A stretch of DNA of 64,000 nucleotides from Gemmobacter sp. (lineage in GTDB: Bacteria; Pseudomonadota; Alphaproteobacteria; Rhodobacterales; Rhodobacteraceae). The notes under the pieces were generated by a model that worked only from the letters and a program-made list of their open reading frames with translations, did no database searches and had not been told where the DNA came from. A program made the position numbers and the translations under genes. Below are positions 17,282-24,970 of the stretch, one piece after another. How positions within the stretch are numbered: the first letter of the stretch is position 1; each line of letters starts with the position of its first letter. The DNA is taken from positions 1 through 64,000 of the forward strand of contig NZ_JAUCBS010000001.1 of the NCBI RefSeq assembly GCF_034676705.1. Direction: 5' to 3'.

Positions 17282-18292
17282 CTAGCCGTTGCGCGCCAGC
17301 CAGCCCAGGAAGGCCGCATCCGGGGACCGCAGCCGCTGCCGCCCGGTGCGCGCCCAGACCGCCTGCCAGTCGGCCACCAGCGCATGCACATCGGCGCCCG
17401 GCCGCAAGGCGCGGGCACGATCCAGCGTGGCGGGCCGCAGCGCCGGCCCCTCGCCCGGTTCCAGCACCGCGCCGCGCCGGGTGACGCGCAGCAGGTCGCC
17501 CGGTTCCTCGGCCAGGGCATAATCGGGCAGGTGGTCGGTGGCGATCATCTCGCGCAGCATCTGGCGGAACACCCGCAGGGGCGAGGCGGAGCCCGATTTC
17601 AGATGCAGCGTGGCGATGGAGACGCGCCAGTCGGGCTGCTTGCCGCAATGCTTGCGCGCCAGTTCGTAGATGCGCCGCTCCAGCGGTTTGCGCAGCCGGA
17701 AATAATCGCGGCTGAGCGTGAGGACCGATTTCGACAGCACGGCGCGATAGAGCCAGTCCGACAGGGTGACGGTGACCTGCACCATGCGCCCGCCCTTGGT
17801 ATGGCGCAGGATCTGCCAGCTGTCGATCAGGCCAAAGCCGGTGGTCGCCTCGATCCCGCCGGTGGTCAGGTTGGTGGTGATCCGGGTGCCGGCCAGCCGC
17901 TCGAACGCCTCGCGCAGGCGGCGGTAGCTGTCGCCGGACGTTTCGCGGTTGGTGGCCACCAGCAGGTCATGCGCGCGCAAGGACACCTGGCGCGACACCT
18001 GGCGGCCGGCATTCAGCGCCGCCATCAGCTGGCTGATGCAATAGATCAGGATGTCCTTGTCGAACAGCGTCGCCAGCCCCTTGACCGAGGGGGTGACGGT
18101 GATTTCCACCCCGTTGTGGGCATAGCGCAGGATGCGCAGGTCGGGCCGGGTGCCAAGGCTGAACACCGGGTGTTCCATGCTGGCCATGTCGTCCTTGGGC
18201 AGCGCATCCAGAATGTCGCAGACAAAGAAATCGGCCGTGGGATGGCGGTCGGGCAACATCCCCGCCGCGCTGGCCGCAAGCCGTCCTGCCAT
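17282..18292 (-). CDS. repA: plasmid replication initiator, RepA (RPA) family
   Basis: Initiates replication at a nearby iteron-type origin. The 336-residue product contains the family block DFFVCDILDALPKDDMASMEHP, FSLGTRPD, LLVATNRETSGDSYRRLREAFERLAGTRI, DSWQILRHTKGGRMVQVTVTLSDWLYRAVL and LRKPLERRIYELARKHCG, which I recognise as the alphaproteobacterial replication initiator protein A. It stands back to back with parA and parB across a repeat-rich gap, the usual module of RepA-type plasmids in Rhodobacteraceae. Starts at 18292 or 18259 are both possible, each with a GGCGG-like sequence close upstream. Its presence is the main reason to call the window extrachromosomal. Confidence 0.88.
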   Translation of the reverse strand: MAGRLAASAAGMLPDRHPTADFFVCDILDALPKDDMASMEHPVFSLGTRPDLRILRYAHNGVEITVTPSVKGLATLFDKDILIYCISQLMAALNAGRQVSRQVSLRAHDLLVATNRETSGDSYRRLREAFERLAGTRITTNLTTGGIEATTGFGLIDSWQILRHTKGGRMVQVTVTLSDWLYRAVLSKSVLTLSRDYFRLRKPLERRIYELARKHCGKQPDWRVSIATLHLKSGSASPLRVFRQMLREMIATDHLPDYALAEEPGDLLRVTRRGAVLEPGEGPALRPATLDRARALRPGADVHALVADWQAVWARTGRQRLRSPDAAFLGWLARNG

Positions 18293-18361
18293 CCGCCCTG
18301 CCCGTTCGTGGTTTCATTGACACCAAGGCTACGCGAGGGCCGCGACCGGGTAAAGCGCAGC

Positions 18362-18380
18362 AACGTGGTTTGGGAATCGC
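18362..18380 (+). repeat. iteron-like direct repeat, copy 1
   Basis: AACGTGGTTTGGGAATCGC, identical to 18406-18424. The start-to-start distance is 44 bases, close to four helical turns. It lies 70 bases upstream of repA and is a candidate RepA-binding site. Confidence 0.7.
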
Positions 18381-18405
18381 GGCTTCGGGGTTCCAGAGTC
18401 GGGCG

Positions 18406-18424
18406 AACGTGGTTTGGGAATCGC
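18406..18424 (+). repeat. iteron-like direct repeat, copy 2
   Basis: Exact second copy of the 19-base unit AACGTGGTTTGGGAATCGC in the same orientation, on the repA side of the rep-par gap. Confidence 0.7.
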
Positions 18425-18516
18425 CCCTTGGGCAAGGATGGTATCTCAATACCTTGTTTGCAAAAGGAACTTTGGCAATCGGCAGGCCACGTAACTTTCT
18501 GTATAACACAAGATAA

Positions 18517-18535
18517 CTGATCCGGGCCCGATCAG
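18517..18535. promoter_or_regulatory. near-palindrome in the rep-par gap
   Basis: CTGATCCGGGCCCGATCAG: outer arms CTGAT/ATCAG around the perfect core CGGGCCCG, with one extra C on the left. A possible protein-binding site for Rep or Par, or a hairpin in a countertranscript. Confidence 0.4.
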
Positions 18536-18616
18536 ACCTGCCGGCAGCACCGGAAAGGCTGCGTTGCAAGGCCTTGAATACAGGGAAAATTCCAGGCACC
18601 TGCGCGAAATATCTGG

Positions 18617-18658
18617 ATGTGCTGCGATTTTGGGTATATTGCCAAAAACACAGCACAT
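18617..18658. promoter_or_regulatory. 42-bp two-level inverted repeat upstream of parA
   Basis: Nested symmetry: ATGTGCTG, three bases, TTTTGG, an eight-base A/T-rich centre with TATATT, CCAAAA, three bases, CAGCACAT. Both arm pairs are perfect and the spacers are equal. It ends 36 bases before the parA ATG and contains a possible -10 element. It is a candidate operator for ParA/ParB autoregulation or a centromere-like site. Confidence 0.55.
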
Positions 18659-18694
18659 GGATGGCGGGCGCCCCCGCCCGGAGAGAATCGCCCC

Positions 18695-20140
18695 ATGCCC
18701 AGCCCCCGGCAGAAACCCGGCCGCCCCAGCGCGAAACCCGCCATGACCGCCCCCGTGAAACCGACCGATGCGCCGGGCCTGCCGCCCTATATGGGCCTGT
18801 CGCCCGATGCCGCCCTGGCCGATCTGGGGGCCCCGACCGGCACCGGCGATTTTGCCCGGCTGGCCGCGGCCTGCGCGAAAGGCCGGGCCGATCTGGCGGC
18901 GCGGGGGCTGGACGAAACCGGCAGCCGCCAGCTGCGGCTGTTTTCCACCTGGGAGATCACCCGCTATCTGATCCCGGTGGCGCAGGCGCATTTCCGCCGC
19001 GTGCTGAAGGCCAATCCCGACCTGCCGCAAGGCGCCAGCGAAACCGATGGCGGCGCGAAATGGTTCACCCTGGACGAGGTGCTGCGCCTGCGCGCGCATT
19101 TCGGCACCGAAGGGTCCAAGGCCAAGCCCTATCTGCCCTGGCGCCCCGAAGGGCTGCCGGCGAAAATCGTCGCGGTGGCGAATTTCAAGGGCGGGGTGGG
19201 CAAGACCAGCACGGCGGCGCATCTGGCCATGTCGGCCGCGCTGGATGGCTACAAGGTGCTGGTGGTTGATCTCGACAGCCAGGGGTCGATGACCTCGATC
19301 TTCGGCGGCAAGGTCGAGGATGAATGGCAGACGGTGTTCCCGCTGCTGGCGCGCCATTATGCCCGCCACCTGCAGGCCGAAAACCGCCTGCGGGCCGGGC
19401 GGGGCGAGGCGCCGGCGCCCCTGGACGATACCCTGTCCGAGGCGCTGAAGATCGCCAGCCCCGATCTGATCCAGCGCACCCACTGGCCCAACATCGACCT
19501 GATCGGGGCGCAGCTGAACCTGTACTGGGCAGAATTCCAGATCCCCGTCTGGCGGATGGCCGCGCGCGGCTGGAAGCTGTGGGAGGCGCTGACCGAAAGC
19601 CTGGCGGCCGATGGCGTGCTGGACCGCTACGACCTGATCTTTCTCGATACGCCCCCCGCGCTGGGATACCTGACCATCAACGGGCTGGCGGCGGCCGATG
19701 TGCTGCTGGTGCCCACCGGGGCGAGCTTTCTGGAATTCGACAGCACGGGGCGGTTCTTCGACATGCTGCATTCGACCTTCGGCTCGATCGAGCAATCGGA
19801 AAACATCGCCGCCCGGGCGCTGGGGCGCGAGGAGCTGCGCTTTGAATGGGATGCCGTGCGGGTGATGCTGACGCGCTACGATGCGGCGCAACAGACCGAA
19901 CTTGCCGCGCTGATGCAGGCCTGGCTGGGGCGCAGCATGACGCCCGAGCGGCAGGAATTCACCGCCCTGATCGGCCAGGCCGGCGAACAGGTGCATGGCA
20001 TCTACGAGGCGGATTACCGCGATTTCAACCGCGAAACCTATATCCGCGGCCGCGAGACATTCGATGCCACCTATGCCGCCTTCAAGCGGCTGATCCTGGG
20101 CGTCTGGCGGCGCGATGATCTGGAACGACAGGGGGGATGA
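18695..20140 (+). CDS. parA: plasmid partition ATPase ParA
   Basis: Segregates plasmid copies together with ParB and a centromere. The 481-residue product has a long N-terminal extension with a helix-turn-helix-like segment (FTLDEVLRLRAHFG), then the deviant Walker A FKGGVGKTSTAAHL at about 170, DLDSQGSMT and FLDTPPALGYLTINGL. The length is that of plasmid ParA proteins with an N-terminal DNA-binding domain (type Ia), which usually repress their own promoter. The ATG at 18695 has GGAGAG ten bases upstream. It is followed by parB after 111 bases that contain a parS-like site. Confidence 0.93.
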   Translation: MPSPRQKPGRPSAKPAMTAPVKPTDAPGLPPYMGLSPDAALADLGAPTGTGDFARLAAACAKGRADLAARGLDETGSRQLRLFSTWEITRYLIPVAQAHFRRVLKANPDLPQGASETDGGAKWFTLDEVLRLRAHFGTEGSKAKPYLPWRPEGLPAKIVAVANFKGGVGKTSTAAHLAMSAALDGYKVLVVDLDSQGSMTSIFGGKVEDEWQTVFPLLARHYARHLQAENRLRAGRGEAPAPLDDTLSEALKIASPDLIQRTHWPNIDLIGAQLNLYWAEFQIPVWRMAARGWKLWEALTESLAADGVLDRYDLIFLDTPPALGYLTINGLAAADVLLVPTGASFLEFDSTGRFFDMLHSTFGSIEQSENIAARALGREELRFEWDAVRVMLTRYDAAQQTELAALMQAWLGRSMTPERQEFTALIGQAGEQVHGIYEADYRDFNRETYIRGRETFDATYAAFKRLILGVWRRDDLERQGG

Positions 20141-20167
20141 CGTGAAATCAATGGGTTACGCCATGAA

Positions 20168-20185
20168 TGTTTCGCGTGCGAAACA
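20168..20185. promoter_or_regulatory. parS-like palindrome between parA and parB
   Basis: TGTTTCGCGTGCGAAACA: perfect 8-base arms TGTTTCGC/GCGAAACA around GT. The outer TGTTTC...GAAACA halves equal those of the canonical 16-base parS, with two additional central bases. It lies 67 bases before the parB start, where a partition site would be expected. Confidence 0.6.
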
Positions 20186-20251
20186 GCGCGCGCCCGCTTT
20201 GCCGGCGGTTAACCGCCCTGCCCCAGACTGGCAGACCCGGAGGATGCGCTG

Positions 20252-21256
20252 ATGGCACGCCGTCGCCTGCCACCGCCCCCGGCCAGCGACGAGGCCGCGA
20301 TGACCCCCGATCTTGAGACCAAGGCCCTGTTTCCCCCCGGCCTGACGCCCGGCTTTGCCCGCCCCCCGGTGGCCCGCGTGGCGGCCGAAGCGGCGGCCGA
20401 AAGCGCGCTGCGCGAGGTTTCGGCCGAACTGGCCGCCCTGCGCGCCGAAGGCCGCGTCGTGCTGCGCCTGCCGCTGGCCGCCATCGAGGAAGGCTGGCTG
20501 ATCCGCGACCGGCTGGTGGCCGACCCCGAAGACCTGGCCGTGCTGACCGACAGCTTGCGCGCCCATGGCCAGCGCACCCCCATCGAGGTGGCGGAACTTG
20601 GGCCTGGCCGCTACGGGCTGATTTCCGGCTGGCGCCGGCTGGTGGCGCTGCGCGCGCTGGCCACCGAGGAGACGCGCTTTGACAGCGTGCTGGCGCTGGT
20701 GCGCGCGCCCGAAACCTCGGCCGATGCCTATGTGGCCATGGTCGAGGAAAACGAGATCCGCGCCGGCCTGTCCTATTGGGAACGCGCGCGGGTGGTGGCG
20801 CGGGCGGTGGCGGGCGGCGTGTTCGGATCGGAAAAGATCGCGCTGCAACGGCTGTTCGCCAGCGCCAGCCGCGCCAAGCGGTCCAAGATCGGCTCGTTCC
20901 TGGGGCTGGTGCAGGTGCTGGACGGCAGCTTGCGGTTTCCTGCCGATCTGCCCGAACGGCTGGGGCTGGCGCTGGCCGGGGCGCTGGCGGCCGATCCGGG
21001 GCTGCGCGACCGGCTGGTGCAGGCGCTGGCCAGCGCCGATCCGCAGGATGCCGCAGGCGAACAGGCGGTGCTGGCGCGCGTTCTGGCCGGGCCCCGCGCC
21101 CCGGCGGCCCCCGCCCCTGCCCGGTTCGACATTGCCCCCGGGCTATGGGGCGAACGCGGGCGCGACGGGCGGCTGGTGCTGGGGGGCGCCGCGCTGAGCG
21201 AGAGCCGCGTGGCGCGGTTGCAGGACTGGCTGAAGGCCGATCTGCGCCGCCGCTGA
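20252..21256 (+). CDS. parB: plasmid partition protein ParB
   Basis: DNA-binding partner of ParA. In 334 residues it shows an N-terminal arginine-rich start (MARRRLPPPP), a ParB/Sulfiredoxin-like core (RDRLVADPEDLAVLTDSLRAHGQRTPIEV, ISGWRRLVALRAL, a GxRR-type box here read as GWRR, and MVEENEIRAGLSYWERARV). An HTH-containing middle follows (FASASRAKRSKIGSFLGL). GGAGG lies seven bases before the ATG. It directly follows parA and the parS-like palindrome. Confidence 0.92.
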   Translation: MARRRLPPPPASDEAAMTPDLETKALFPPGLTPGFARPPVARVAAEAAAESALREVSAELAALRAEGRVVLRLPLAAIEEGWLIRDRLVADPEDLAVLTDSLRAHGQRTPIEVAELGPGRYGLISGWRRLVALRALATEETRFDSVLALVRAPETSADAYVAMVEENEIRAGLSYWERARVVARAVAGGVFGSEKIALQRLFASASRAKRSKIGSFLGLVQVLDGSLRFPADLPERLGLALAGALAADPGLRDRLVQALASADPQDAAGEQAVLARVLAGPRAPAAPAPARFDIAPGLWGERGRDGRLVLGGAALSESRVARLQDWLKADLRRR

Positions 21257-21272
21257 CCGGCCCCCGGCCCGA

Positions 21273-22076
21273 TCAGTCCTGGCCGGTGCGGGCCAGATAG
21301 CCTTCGATCAGCGCCACGTCCGAGGGGTTGTTCAGCTCCCAGAACACCGCGCCGGGGGCCGTCACCTCGACCACGCGCACCGGATGGCCGTTTTCCAGAA
21401 AGCGCAGCTGTTCCAGCCCTTCCAGGGTTTCCAGCGGCCCCGGCGCCCAAGCCTGATAGGCCGCCAGCGCCGCCGGGCGATAGGCATAGACGCCGACATG
21501 GTGGAACACCGGCACGGTGCCATCCACCACGCCCTTGCCATTGGTAAAGGGCAGCACCTCTTTCGAGAAGTAAAGCGCATCGCGGCTGGCGCCAAAGACC
21601 ACCGTGGTGGCCCCCACCCGGCCGGCCCGGCGGTCGGCCAGCAGGTTTTCCACCACCTCCGCCTCGCAGCGCAGCGCCGGCGTCGCCATGCCGACCGACG
21701 GATCGGCGCGCAGCGCGCCGATCAGCGCGGTGACGAAATGCGGCGGCGTCAAGGGCGCATCGCCTTGCAGGTTGACCACGATCTCGGGCGCAATCCCGGC
21801 GCGGGCAATCGCCTCGGCCACCCGTTCGGTGCCGTTGCGGCAGGTGTCCGAGGTGCGGATGACATCCGCCCCGATGCGGCGCGCCTCGGCCTCGATCCGG
21901 TCATCGTCGGTGGCGACGAAAACCGGGATCGCCCCCCCGGCGGCGGCGCGGGCGGCCATCACGCTGCGTTCGATCAGGCTGCGCGGGGTGCCCGAGGCGC
22001 CGCGCAGGGTCGCCAGCGGCTTGCCCGGATAGCGGGTGCTGGCATAGCGGGCGGGGATGACGATGCAGGCGTCCAT
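21273..22076 (-). CDS. kdsB: 3-deoxy-manno-octulosonate cytidylyltransferase
   Basis: Activates Kdo as CMP-Kdo. 267 residues with the KdsB landmarks VIPARYASTRYPGKPLA at the start, FVATDDDRI, NLQGDAPL (usual NLQGDEP), the LYFSKEVLPF block and the C-terminal EQLRFLENG. The start at 22076 is chosen at MDACIVIP, one base past the kdsA stop; upstream residues would overlap kdsA. It is the last gene of the kdsD-kdsA-kdsB operon. In ABC-exported capsules CMP-Kdo feeds the poly-Kdo linker, which suits kpsMTE in this window. Confidence 0.94.
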   Translation of the reverse strand: MDACIVIPARYASTRYPGKPLATLRGASGTPRSLIERSVMAARAAAGGAIPVFVATDDDRIEAEARRIGADVIRTSDTCRNGTERVAEAIARAGIAPEIVVNLQGDAPLTPPHFVTALIGALRADPSVGMATPALRCEAEVVENLLADRRAGRVGATTVVFGASRDALYFSKEVLPFTNGKGVVDGTVPVFHHVGVYAYRPAALAAYQAWAPGPLETLEGLEQLRFLENGHPVRVVEVTAPGAVFWELNNPSDVALIEGYLARTGQD

Positions 22077-22077
22077 C

Positions 22078-22905
22078 TCAGATCCCCTTTGCCAGCGCAT
22101 CGAAGGCGCGCAGCCGGGCGATCAGCGCGCCCATCTCGGCCAGCGGGATCATGTTCGGCCCGTCGCTGGGCGCGCGGTCGGGATCCTCGTGCGTTTCGAT
22201 GAACAGGGCCGAGACCCCCACCGCACAGGCCGCCCGTGCCAGCACCGGCGCGAACTGCCGCTGGCCGCCCGAACTGCCGCCCAGGCCCCCCGGCTGCTGC
22301 ACCGAATGGGTGGCGTCGAACACCACCGGCCAGCCGGTGGCCGCCATGGTGGGCAGGCCGCGGAAATCGGTCACCAGCGTGTTGTAGCCAAACGAGGTGC
22401 CGCGTTCGCACAAGAGGATCCGCCGGTTGCCGGTGCTTTCCACCTTGGCCGCGACATGTGTCATGTCCCAGGGCGCCAGGAACTGGCCCTTCTTGATGTT
22501 CACCGCCAGCCCGGTTTCGCCGGCGGCCAGCAAGAGGTCGGTCTGCCGGCACAGGAAGGCGGGGATCTGCAACACGTCCACGGCTTCGGCCGCAATCGCG
22601 CAATGCCCCGGTTCATGCACATCGGTCAGCACCGGCACGCCATATTCGGCGCGGATGTCGGACAGGATGCGCAGGCCCGTCTCCATCCCAAGGCCGCGGT
22701 TGGTGGCAATGCTGGACCTGTTGGCCTTGTCATAGCTGGCCTTGAAGATCACTTGCGTCCCCGTCGGCGCGCAGGCCTCCAGAAGCCCTTCGCAGATCAT
22801 CCGGGCATGGGCATGGCTTTCCAGCTGGCAAGGGCCGGAAATCAGCGCGACGGGCGCCTGCCCGCCGATGGCGATATCGCCGATGGTCACGGTCTGGGGT
22901 GTCAT
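22078..22905 (-). CDS. kdsA: 3-deoxy-8-phosphooctulonate synthase
   Basis: Condenses phosphoenolpyruvate with arabinose-5-phosphate to Kdo-8-phosphate. The 275-residue product contains ISGPCQLES, FKASYDKANRSS, VLTDVHEPG, the IKKGQFLAPWDM block, SFGYNTLVTDFRG and FDATHSVQQPGG, in order. Normal length. It lies seven bases after kdsD and one base before kdsB. Being on a replicon next to capsule export genes, it probably is a second copy dedicated to the capsule (inference). Confidence 0.96.
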   Translation of the reverse strand: MTPQTVTIGDIAIGGQAPVALISGPCQLESHAHARMICEGLLEACAPTGTQVIFKASYDKANRSSIATNRGLGMETGLRILSDIRAEYGVPVLTDVHEPGHCAIAAEAVDVLQIPAFLCRQTDLLLAAGETGLAVNIKKGQFLAPWDMTHVAAKVESTGNRRILLCERGTSFGYNTLVTDFRGLPTMAATGWPVVFDATHSVQQPGGLGGSSGGQRQFAPVLARAACAVGVSALFIETHEDPDRAPSDGPNMIPLAEMGALIARLRAFDALAKGI

Positions 22906-22912
22906 GTCGTCC

Positions 22913-23869
22913 TCACATCACGCCAAGGCGCAAAAGGTCGTGCAGGTGCAGCATGCCCACCGGGCGGGCGCCTTCGCAGACGACCAGCACGGTGATCTTG
23001 CTGCGGTTGAGTATCGCCAGCGCCTCGGCCGCCAGCATGTCGGGGGTGGCGGTGACAGGAGAGCGGCTGCAAATCTCGCCGGCCCTGCGGTCCATCAACC
23101 CGGCCATGTGGCGGCGCAGGTCGCCGTCGCTGACCACGCCCGACAGATTGCCGGCCCCGTCCACCACGGCGGCAATGCCAAAGCCCCCGGCGGTCATCGT
23201 CAGGATGACATCGGCCATCGGCGCATCTTCGGCCACCAGCGGCAGGTGGTCGGCATGCATCACCTGGCGCACCGGGGCCAGCTGCGCGCCCAGCTTGCCG
23301 CCCGGATGAAAGGCGCGGAATTCCTCGGCCCGGAACCGCCGCGCCTCCATCAGCGCCACCGCCAGCGCATCGCCCAGGCCCATCATCAGCGTGGTGGATG
23401 TCGTGGGCGCCATGCCGATGGCGCAGGCCTCGGGCAGGTCGGGGATGGTCAGCCGGTAATCGGCGGCCCGCATCAGCGCGCTGTCGTCGTTCCTGGACAT
23501 GCCGGCCAGCGGAATGCCGAACCGCGCGCAATGGGCCACCATGTCGCGCAGTTCCGCCGTTTCGCCGCTGTTGGACAGCAGGACGCACAGATCGCCCGGC
23601 ATCACCATGCCCAGGTCGCCATGGCTGGCTTCGGCCGGATGCACGAAGAACGCCGGCGTCCCGGTCGAGGCCAGCGTGGCCGCGATCTTGCGCGCCACAT
23701 GGCCCGATTTGCCGATGCCGCCCAGGATGACCCGGCCCGGAATGGCCAGGATCGCCTCGACGGCGGCGGCGAAATCCGCCGGCAGATGGGCGGCCAGCGC
23801 CATCAGCGCCTCGCCTTCGGTCCGCAGCACGCGGGCGGCGCTGGCGGTATGGTCGGTCGGTTCGGTCAC
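22913..23869 (-). CDS. kdsD: arabinose-5-phosphate isomerase (KdsD/KpsF)
   Basis: Converts ribulose-5-phosphate to arabinose-5-phosphate, the first committed step to Kdo. The 318-residue protein has an N-terminal SIS domain (GGIGKSGHVARKIAATLASTGTPAFFVHPAEASHGDLGM in parts; LSNSGETAEL) and two C-terminal CBS domains (MHADHLPLVAED, GVVSDGDLRRHM). GTG at 23869 is chosen: AGGGG lies just upstream and the length then equals that of the family. It is the first gene of the Kdo operon, divergent from the gene at 24077. In capsule loci this paralogue is called kpsF. Confidence 0.94.
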   Translation of the reverse strand: MTEPTDHTASAARVLRTEGEALMALAAHLPADFAAAVEAILAIPGRVILGGIGKSGHVARKIAATLASTGTPAFFVHPAEASHGDLGMVMPGDLCVLLSNSGETAELRDMVAHCARFGIPLAGMSRNDDSALMRAADYRLTIPDLPEACAIGMAPTTSTTLMMGLGDALAVALMEARRFRAEEFRAFHPGGKLGAQLAPVRQVMHADHLPLVAEDAPMADVILTMTAGGFGIAAVVDGAGNLSGVVSDGDLRRHMAGLMDRRAGEICSRSPVTATPDMLAAEALAILNRSKITVLVVCEGARPVGMLHLHDLLRLGVM

Positions 23870-23950
23870 GGGCCAGCCCCTGTTGCACTGGCCCCTACAT
23901 AAGCCCGCCCCCGCCCCTGCGCCATGGGCTTTGCCAGACCTCGCCACTCG

Positions 23951-24008
23951 TCCCCCTTTCATCTTGCCCTAAATATCCTCAGGGGGTCCGGGGGCAGAAT
24001 GCCCCCGG
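23951..24008 (-). repeat. dispersed intergenic element, copy 2 (hairpin plus GGATATTT tail)
   Basis: Read on the minus strand it has a perfect 9-base-pair hairpin (arms CCGGGGGCA/TGCCCCCGG, loop GAA, 23988-24008), then GAGGATATTTAGGGCAAG and ATGAAAGGGGG. The tail matches the copy at 17195-17220. It lies in the 207-base divergent gap between kdsD and the gene at 24077. Confidence 0.6.
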
Positions 24009-24076
24009 CGCCGCTGGCAGCCCCGCGCCATCGGCAGTATGTAGGGGGGAACGGCAACCGAGGGCGCGCGCAGGGC

Positions 24077-24970
24077 ATGACAGCAGAAACCGACTGGCAG
24101 CTGGTGCTGGTGCTGTGGGGCACGAAATACCCGGTGGCCGAGGTCAATCACCTGATCGCCACCATCCGCGCCCGCGCGCAGCCTGCGCCGGCCCGCGTGG
24201 TGCTGCTGACCGACCGCCCGCGCGACGGGCTGGCAGCGGGCGTGACCTGCCGCGAGATCCCCGATTTCTTCCTGGCGCCGGAATTCCGCTCGGGCGGCTG
24301 CCAGGCGAAACTGTGCATGTTCGAGGCAGGCCTGGTGCCCGCCGACATGCCGGCGATCTTTGTCGATATCGACACGGTGGTGTTCGGCAACCTGGCCCGT
24401 CTGCTGGATTTGCAGACCCGCCCGGAGACGGTGGCGATCTTTCAAAGCACCGCCCTGCCCTTTGGCGCCTTTGCCCGCTGGCTTTACCGCGTGACGGGCG
24501 GGCGGCGCTATGCGCGGGGCAATTCCTCGATCGTGGTCTATCACCCGCAGGCAACAGCCCATGTCGCGGCCCGGTTCCGCGCCATGGTGGCGGAACACGG
24601 GGCCAATGGGCGCCGGCCGATGGTGGCGGATGAACGGTTCCTCAGCTGGGCGCATCAGCCGCATATGCGGGCGATCCCGGCCGGTCTGGCGGTGAAATTC
24701 CCCACCGAATTCATGCTGCCCTGGCGCTGGCTGATCCGGGCGCGCGCCGCCCTGCCTTCGGTGCGCCGCCGCTGGGCCGGGCTGGTCGCCGTGACCCTGC
24801 CGGGCGTCGAGGTCAAGGGCGAGGCGCTGCTGGACCTGCCCGAAGGCGCCGAGGTGGTGGACCGCAAGGGCCGCCGCCTGATCTGGTCGGAAACCGCGCT
24901 GGGGCCGGTCAAGGCCCGGCTGGAAACCCATTACCGCGCCCTGCGCGACATCAAGGAGGACGGCCGATGA
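24077..24970 (+). CDS. putative glycosyltransferase, GT-A type
   Basis: 297 residues. The start LVLVLWGTKYPVAEVNHLIATIR and the metal-binding-like IFVDIDTVVFGNLARLLDL (DxD at about 97-99) look like a nucleotide-sugar transferase of the GT8-like fold, followed by RYARGNSSIVVYHP and a short C-terminal domain. I do not recognise a defined family. It overlaps the neuA-like gene by four bases (ATGA), so it belongs to the neuA-SDR-oxidoreductase operon and may transfer the nonulosonic acid or its neighbour sugar (inference). Confidence 0.6.
   Translation: MTAETDWQLVLVLWGTKYPVAEVNHLIATIRARAQPAPARVVLLTDRPRDGLAAGVTCREIPDFFLAPEFRSGGCQAKLCMFEAGLVPADMPAIFVDIDTVVFGNLARLLDLQTRPETVAIFQSTALPFGAFARWLYRVTGGRRYARGNSSIVVYHPQATAHVAARFRAMVAEHGANGRRPMVADERFLSWAHQPHMRAIPAGLAVKFPTEFMLPWRWLIRARAALPSVRRRWAGLVAVTLPGVEVKGEALLDLPEGAEVVDRKGRRLIWSETALGPVKARLETHYRALRDIKEDGR

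Larger units (their letters stand above)
18293..18694. other. rep-par intergenic region, probable replication origin
   Basis: The longest gene-free stretch of the window (402 bases), between divergent repA and parA and visibly richer in A/T than its surroundings. It holds two exact 19-base direct repeats (18362 and 18406), a small hairpin GGTAT-CTCA-ATACC near 18440, an A/T-rich patch with TATAAC near 18502, a near-palindrome at 18517-18535 and a 42-base two-level inverted repeat at 18617-18658. No conserved coding sequence is visible. An origin plus the parA promoter and operator is the simplest reading. Confidence 0.65.
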
